Origin: an uncultured Bacilli bacterium
Lineage (GTDB): Bacteria > Bacillota_I > Bacilli_A > Mycoplasmatales > Mycoplasmoidaceae
Assembly (NCBI GenBank): GCA_904501665.1
Contig: CAJGBT010000029.1
Coordinates: forward strand, 1 to 11,896
Length of the DNA: 11,896 bases
Direction of reading: 5' to 3'
Below are positions 7,776 to 11,896 of the stretch, one piece after another. Under the pieces are notes generated by a model that saw only the letters and a list, made by a program, of their open reading frames with translations, was not told the DNA's origin and searched no databases. Every line of letters begins with the position of its first letter. The stretch's first letter is position 1. The translations under genes were made by a program, and so were the position numbers.

Positions 7776-8012
7776 ATGATAAAAGGTGTGAGATTAGAGA
7801 ATTTCATCGATTTTAAAACAATGATAAAAAACATATTTTTAGATGAAAACATCAATGGAAAATTATCAGCACAAAGAATTAATTTAGAAAAGTTAACTAT
7901 TAATTTATATAAATTTATTACATGAGATTTATATAATGATAAATTAGAAGTTGACAAATGTTTTAAGTATATATTGGAATTAATTTCAATAAAGGAGACA
8001 ACTAATGACTAA
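7776..8012 (+). CDS. Short ORF, probably the frameshifted C-terminus of the KAP NTPase
   Basis: This 78-residue frame has one TGA read as Trp and ends in TAA overlapping the first 8 bases of res. It is rich in Leu, Ile, Asn and Lys and matches no family I know. Its ATG at 7776 has no Shine-Dalgarno box. The frame is also open upstream through E-W-L-I-F-L-C-F-V back to the seven-A run at 7742-7748. Restoring one A there joins it to the KAP protein as about 412 residues ending 8 bases inside res, which fits the tight spacing of the operon. I prefer this reading to a separate small gene, but a genuine small linker protein cannot be excluded. Confidence 0.5.
7991..7997 (+). promoter_or_regulatory. 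Ribosome-binding site of res
   Basis: AAAGGAG lies 7 bases before the ATG at 8005 and supports that start. The site lies inside the preceding ORF, as expected for a tightly packed operon. Confidence 0.7.
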
Positions 8013-9591
8013 AAAAATACTTTCATATCAAACAAACGCAATCAATGCTTGTATAGAGCATCTACAAGATGATAAAGAATTTAAATTACAATCTCCTACT
8101 GGTAGCGGTAAAACTTTCGTTATTTCTCAAATAATTGATAAGTATTTAGAAAATGATCATTTAAATGCTTATCCTACTACTTTTATTTTTATAGCCCCTT
8201 CTACAGGTTCTTTAGATTACCAAGGATATGAAAAAATAACATCTTATGTAAATAAGGATTGAGCTAAGGGTTATACAACTGAATACATAGGTACTTCTAA
8301 ACAAAAATCTTCATCAAAATCATATTTATCTAATATTGATTATTTCAAACCTAATACTTGTTATTTTTTTGGATGACAAATGTTTAAAAAAGGGACAAGA
8401 ATAACTGAAATTGACAGTGAAAGAAATGATATTTATAAAGTTATATCTAATACTAAAATGAAAGATATTAACATTGTTTTAATTATTGATGAAGCACATC
8501 GGGAAGTTACTTCATCAAGAGATGATATTAATACTAAGCAAATAATTATCAATGATTTAGATCCTTTTAAAATCATTAAGGTTTCAGCTACTTTAGATCA
8601 AAAAGACATTAAACCAGATTACACAATAACATATGATGATGTTAGAGAAGAGGCGGCCATCAAAGAAAATGTTATTATTTCTCAAATTAATGAAAAAGTA
8701 AGTGATATTGATAAATATAATGAAGAAGAACAACTTATTATTTCTGCTATTGAAAAACAAAAAGAAGTTAAACAACAATATCTTAAACATAAAATTAATA
8801 TTAATCCATTAATATTAATTCAAATCCCTGATAAAGTGACAATTGATAAAGAAATAACAACTGAAAATTTATTATTAAAAAGAATAGAATCCATTTTAGA
8901 GAAACAAGGATTTAAAAAAGGTTATAACTACTCTATTTGATTAAGTGATGATAAAACAATTAAAAATAAAGAAGATTTAGTTGATAATAAATCTTCAATT
9001 GAAATTTTGATATTTAAAACAGCTATTGCCACAGGTTGAGATATTCCAAGAGCTAACATATTAGTAAGAATTAGAGAAGCAAAAACAAAAGCATTTAATA
9101 TTCAAACATTAGGAAGAATTTTAAGGAATCCATTTTTTAAATATTACAATAATAATTTAATAGATAATGCTTTTGTTTTTACTAGAGATGAAAAATATAA
9201 AGAATATATTAAAGAGGAAAAAATTGTTAGTGATGAAAGAGATTTTGGTTGTGTTAAAAGAAGTGAAAAAGCAAAAGAAAGCAAATTTAAAATTAATAAA
9301 AAAATTATTGACATTAATAATTATAATGAAGAACAAATGATTGATGAAATAACATCAATTATTTTAAAAGATGAAAACCTTCAAGATTTTTTAAGATATG
9401 AACATCCAAAAGTAAAAACAGGTGAAGTTAAAATTAATACAAATGATATTTTAGATAGAAAAATAGAAGAGATTCATAAAAAAGTGATAAATTTCAACAA
9501 CCATCATTACTATCTTAATCAACCTAAAATCACATTATTTGATTTATATATTAAATATTTGACAATAACTAAGGCCCTTTATGAATTTTAA
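8005..9591 (+). CDS. res: Type III restriction enzyme Res subunit, helicase part
   Basis: The 528-residue frame (TGA as Trp) is a superfamily 2 DEAH translocase. It shows an N-terminal Q-like block (S-Y-Q-T-N-A-I-N), Walker A P-T-G-S-G-K-T (31-37), motif II D-E-A-H (162-165), motif III S-A-T (194-196), then T-A-I-A-T-G-W-D-I-P-R-A and motif VI Q-T-L-G-R-I-L-R-N-P (367-376). In type III systems Res works with Mod to translocate or slide along DNA and cut when two sites lie head to head. It follows mod and the KAP gene in one operon. The frame ends at TAA 9589-9591 inside a TTTTAAAAA stretch. The next frame encodes the missing nuclease domain, so one base appears to be lost. If taken literally, this product lacks its nuclease. 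Joined, it would be about 784 residues, somewhat short for Res (commonly 850-1000). Confidence 0.85.
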
Positions 9592-10358
9592 AAATCTTAA
9601 CTAAATTAGAATTGAAGGTAGAAAGATTTCATAAAACAATTAAAGATTTTTATTGAGCATGTATCTATAATTGATCAAAACCTATTTTTGATAACAAATA
9701 CACTTTATATGAAAAAATTCAGTTTGAAAAAGATAATTACTTAAAAGATAAAACAAGAATAAAGTTTGAAGAATACAAATTACCAGAAACATACAATGTA
9801 AATTCTCAATTTTTTGATAAGAATAAATGAGATCAGATAAGTACTTTTAATATTGGATTAATCAAAGATAAATTAAGTGAAAATGAAAAAGAATTTTATG
9901 AAAATATTAAATTAAGGTTTGATGATGAAAAAGACATCCACTTATTTAGAAACGGTATAAATAAAAATAATGATTATTTCATTGAATATTTTAATAGTGA
10001 AAATAAAATAGCAAAATTCTTTCCTGATTTCATCATCATAAATGAACAAACAAAAGAATGTTTTATTTTTGAAGCTAAAGGTTTTAATAAAAAAAATATT
10101 GATAATGAATCTGAATATAAATTTAAGTCATTAGATAAAAAAGATGTTTTTGAAAAAATTTCTATAAAAAATGGTTTCCAATTAAGAGAAGGTTTATATC
10201 AAGTTTCTTTTTATAATAATGATTTAGAATTTTGACTATACCAACCAAATAAAGAAAAACAGCCCCGTGATTTTAAGAATATTAAGGAAAATATCCTAGG
10301 CAAATTGAAACAAACATCTGATTTTATAAAAAAGATTAATAAGAAACTATTCTATTAA
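9592..10358 (+). pseudogene. res: Type III Res, C-terminal PD-(D/E)XK nuclease part, split off by a frameshift
   Basis: The frame here starts without an initiation codon and joins directly to the helicase part if one base is added at about 9586-9595. It runs about 255 residues to TAA 10356-10358 with four TGA codons read as Trp. The nuclease core is F-F-P-D-F-I-I-I (Pro-Asp at 10023-10028) followed 16 residues later by I-F-E-A-K-G (Glu-x-Lys at 10071-10079). This is the P-D-x(n)-E-x-K pattern of type III Res nucleases, where D-F-I, E-A-K and G-F are typical. Catalytic residues are intact, and there is no stop in the whole stretch. The break is therefore either very young, an assembly error, or bypassed by slippage. 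No RBS or ATG near the start suggests separate translation. Confidence 0.75.
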
Positions 10359-10360
10359 TT

Positions 10361-10374
10361 TTAGTTAAAACTAA
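10361..10374 (+). terminator. Weak terminator-like hairpin after res
   Basis: TTAGTT, two A, AACTAA forms a six-pair stem three bases after the res stop, followed by an AT-rich tract without a solid U run. It is at best a weak terminator. Confidence 0.3.
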
Positions 10375-10418
10375 TTTAAATATTTTATCTTTATTAACTT
10401 GTTTTAAAATCATAAAGT

Positions 10419-10571
10419 ATTATAAAAGGTATATCTTCAATTAAGAATATAGATTTTAATGATGAGTATTTATTCTTTCTTAATGAAAACCTAGAATATC
10501 AGAAGTGTATCAAATTAGCATGTAGTACTAATTGAGTTTTTCCAAAAATTGCTATCCTCCATAATTGATAA
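10419..10571 (+). pseudogene. Possible coding remnant without a normal start
   Basis: An open frame of about 50 codons (ATT start at best, two TGA as Trp, ends TAA 10569-10571) reads K-G-I-S-S-I-K-N-I-D-F-N-D-E-Y-L-F-F and later C-S-T-N-W-V-F-P-K-I. It has a balanced, protein-like composition but no RBS, no ATG and no family I recognise. It may be the tail of a decayed gene or chance. It is the only coding-like signal in the 430-base gap 10359-10788. Confidence 0.22.
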
Positions 10572-10606
10572 TAAACATAATAAAAATAATATTCATATTT
10601 TATATG

Positions 10607-10612
10607 TATAAT
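10607..10612 (+). promoter_or_regulatory. -10 box upstream of the 157-residue orphan gene
   Basis: A perfect TATAAT would start transcription near 10619 and give a leader of about 170 bases before the ATG at 10789. No good -35 hexamer is visible at the usual distance. Confidence 0.35.
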
Positions 10613-10615
10613 ATA

Positions 10616-10634
10616 GTTGTTACGAAATAATAAC
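10616..10634 (+). other. Hairpin with a GC-rich shoulder at the start of the leader
   Basis: GTTGTTA, loop CGAAA, TAATAAC pairs over seven positions (one G-T), directly followed by GGGCG, which is unusual in sequence this AT-rich. It lies at the predicted transcript start of the 157-residue gene. It could be a 5' stabilising hairpin or part of a small RNA; no known riboswitch is recognised. Confidence 0.3.
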
Positions 10635-10701
10635 GGGCGATTTTAAAATAAATATTATTTATCAAATATCTTAAGAAAAACTAATAATAAAAGATAATAG
10701 G

Positions 10702-10722
10702 TATTACTAGTTTTTAGTAATA
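10702..10722. terminator. Perfect eight-pair hairpin in the leader of the orphan gene
   Basis: TATTACTA, loop GTTTT, TAGTAATA, followed by TTTACAATTTAATTT. It is a perfect stem but has only AT pairs apart from one G-C. It could be a weak terminator or attenuator about 67 bases before the ATG. Confidence 0.35.
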
Positions 10723-10788
10723 TTTACAATTTAATTTAAAAATTAATCTAAATATAAATAATTAATTAACAATTTTAAGGAGATAATT

Positions 10789-11262
10789 ATGGGAGAAATA
10801 ATTCTTATTGATGATGAAAATAAACCTAGAACTAAAAAGGAAGCAAAAGCAATTAATTACTTAAAATCAATTGAACCAATTGAATGATTTTTGGAAAAAT
10901 GTACAAGAAGTTTTGCTCACTATGATGGGTCAGTTGTTGCTTACGAAAATTTTATTTATAACTGTATTGATAATCAATTAATAATTAAAAGAAATAAAAA
11001 AAATAAGATCACTGAAATTTCTTATAAAAATGAAAAGAAAAAACACAAATGATATAAATTTAATCCATCTAAAATTTCTGGTCTTATTTTAGATAAAATT
11101 TATTACAATAACAGATATTTAATGGCTTGCCTAATTAACATGTTTGAAGATATTCAACAATTAACAAAGCAGGAAATTGCTTTAGTATTTAAGTCACTAG
11201 TTAAAAGAAATTATGAATATGATAATACAAATAAGATTTATACAGTTAAAATAACTAATTAA
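10789..11262 (+). CDS. Hypothetical protein, 157 residues
   Basis: I do not recognise this protein. The ATG at 10789 has AAGGAG 6 bases upstream, two TGA codons are Trp, and a strong terminator follows, so it is a real, singly transcribed gene. It is basic and soluble, with no membrane segment. An acidic N-terminus (G-E-I-I-L-I-D-D-E) leads into a Lys-rich helix. A middle part with F-I-Y-N-C-I-D-N-Q-L-I-I-K-R-N-K-K and K-K-K-H-K-W-Y-K-F could bind nucleic acid. The C-terminal half is helical (Y-L-M-A-C-L-I-N-M-F-E-D-I-Q-Q-L) and ends in short strands. It stands apart from the restriction operons, behind a 430-base gap with several hairpins. A regulatory or mobile-element role is possible but not shown. 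Confidence 0.65.
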
Positions 11263-11286
11263 TCTAGTAGATTTAAAGTATTTGTT

Positions 11287-11329
11287 AAAAGAAATCATAG
11301 GTTGTAAAATTTTATGATTTCTTTTTTTA
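11287..11329 (+). terminator. Strong intrinsic terminator after the orphan gene
   Basis: AAAAGAAATCATA (11287-11299) pairs perfectly with TATGATTTCTTTT (11313-11325), with a 13-base loop, and the stem runs into a T7 tract. It starts 25 bases after the stop codon. With matching A and T runs on both sides it could also work in the opposite direction. Confidence 0.85.
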
Positions 11330-11640
11330 TTTAATTTAGTATTTACTACAAATAATTGCTTATTAAAATATTGTTAATATATTTTTTTAAAGACTTTGTC
11401 AGCTCTATTTTTGTAAGTTACATTGCAATAGTTATATGACTTTTGGTAAAAAGTAATTTGCAAAATTTATTTTATTTATACTTAAAAAACATTTGTTTAT
11501 TGGATATTAAATATAAAATTTTTAATGTTATTTTTTACTATGACATCTTTAATGAATTAATCTTTTTATTAATTACTTAAAGTCATAGTGAGTTGTTTTA
11601 TTTAATAAAAGTTGATTAGTTAATTTAAAGTAGTTATTTT
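11330..11640. other. Gene-free AT-rich gap with a long imperfect inverted repeat
   Basis: I see no supportable ORF here; one sampled line has only about 10% G+C. The one clear structure is at 11537-11589. There ACTATGAC (bases 11537-11544) pairs with GTCATAGT (11582-11589), and the pairing continues inward through TTTAA and AATTAAT segments with a three-base bulge and two mismatches, closing on a C-T5 loop. It could be a bidirectional terminator or the end of a mobile element. Confidence 0.4.
11612..11640 (+). promoter_or_regulatory. Possible promoter for the right-edge ORF
   Basis: TTGATT (11612-11617) and TATTTT (11635-11640) are separated by exactly 17 bases and stand just before the partial ORF at the right edge. 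The -10 box is poor, so this is tentative. Confidence 0.25.
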
Positions 11641-11690
11641 CAAATTTAATGTAGAGTGTTTGAGATAAATTGCCCAGAAATGGGGAAGAT

Positions 11691-11896
11691 ATGGGACAAT
11701 GACATAGACCATCACAGATCGCACTGATAATTAAAAAAATACAGCTTGACACTCAACTTAAACAACTATATGAGTTTGAGTGAGATATGGGATGAACAGA
11801 ATCATCAACATATGACAACTGATTGCGCAATACAAAAGATAGAATAGAGAAACTTACAGGAAGAAGTTTGCACTCATTCATTAATCCTTATACAAT
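11691..11896 (+). CDS. Unrecognised protein, N-terminal part, runs off the window; higher G+C than its surroundings
   Basis: The frame is open from 11655 to the end of the window. The ATG at 11691, after GGGGAAG, is the first ATG; TTG at 11670 is an alternative start. Five TGA codons from the ATG on would be Trp. The visible 68 residues begin M-G-Q-W-H-R-P-S-Q-I-A-L-I-I-K-K-I-Q-L, then a Tyr/Glu/Trp-rich part (L-Y-E-F-E-W-D-M-G-W-T-E), then N-T-K-D-R-I-E-K-L-T-G-R-S. This looks helical and charged, perhaps DNA-binding, but matches nothing I know. G+C over 11641-11896 is about 35% by my count against about 20-28% for the sampled genes, which suggests transfer or an element boundary. An open frame this long with only TAA and TAG as stops is suggestive, not proof. 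Confidence 0.4.

Noticed and set aside
11641..11780. Structural RNA (tRNA, tmRNA or RNase P-like) suggested by the higher G+C
   Set aside because: No cloverleaf, CCA end or known core motif is seen, and the region has one long open frame with TGA as Trp, so a coding explanation fits better.

Overview
The window looks like a very AT-rich mollicute chromosome (Mycoplasma/Spiroplasma/Entomoplasma type). Sampled lines are about 20-28% G+C. TGA must be read as tryptophan (translation table 4) for nearly every gene: reading it as a stop breaks recognisable domains in the middle, and reading it as Trp restores them.

The window is mostly a restriction-modification and defence island. Left part (1-2760): the 3' end of an IS3-type insertion sequence (about 1-142) abuts the C-terminal remnant of a Z1-domain protein (143-921). 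That remnant converges on a DpnII/MboI-type (GATC) restriction endonuclease (918-1757, minus). The endonuclease overlaps its Dam-type adenine methyltransferase (1747-2589, minus), so the two form one intact two-gene GATC system.

Central part (2763-10358): a type III-like system built around a mirror-image pair of N6-adenine methyltransferase (Mod) genes. One (3631 to about 5202, minus) is followed in its operon by a small membrane-anchored protein and a 155-residue unknown protein. The other (5279-6772, plus) is followed by a KAP-type P-loop ATPase, a short ORF that is probably the ATPase C-terminus, and a type III Res helicase-nuclease. By my hand count the two mod genes share gapless inverted arms of 365 bp (341 identical) and 351 bp (309 identical), while the target-recognition segments between the arms are unrelated. 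This is an architecture in which recombination could exchange specificity. Each copy carries a different lesion: Gly to Glu in the S-adenosylmethionine-binding motif of the minus copy, and an in-frame TAA in the plus copy.

Four genes (Z1, the membrane protein, the KAP ATPase and Res) each appear to be broken by one missing base at an A/T homopolymer. That pattern could be sequencing undercalling, slippage or real decay.

Right part (10359-11896): a gene-poor stretch with several hairpins, an orphan 157-residue protein with a good ribosome-binding site and a strong terminator, a further AT-rich gap, and from about 11655 a partial ORF of clearly higher G+C (about 35%) that runs off the window and may mark another element or the edge of the island. 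I see no tRNA, rRNA or CRISPR array.
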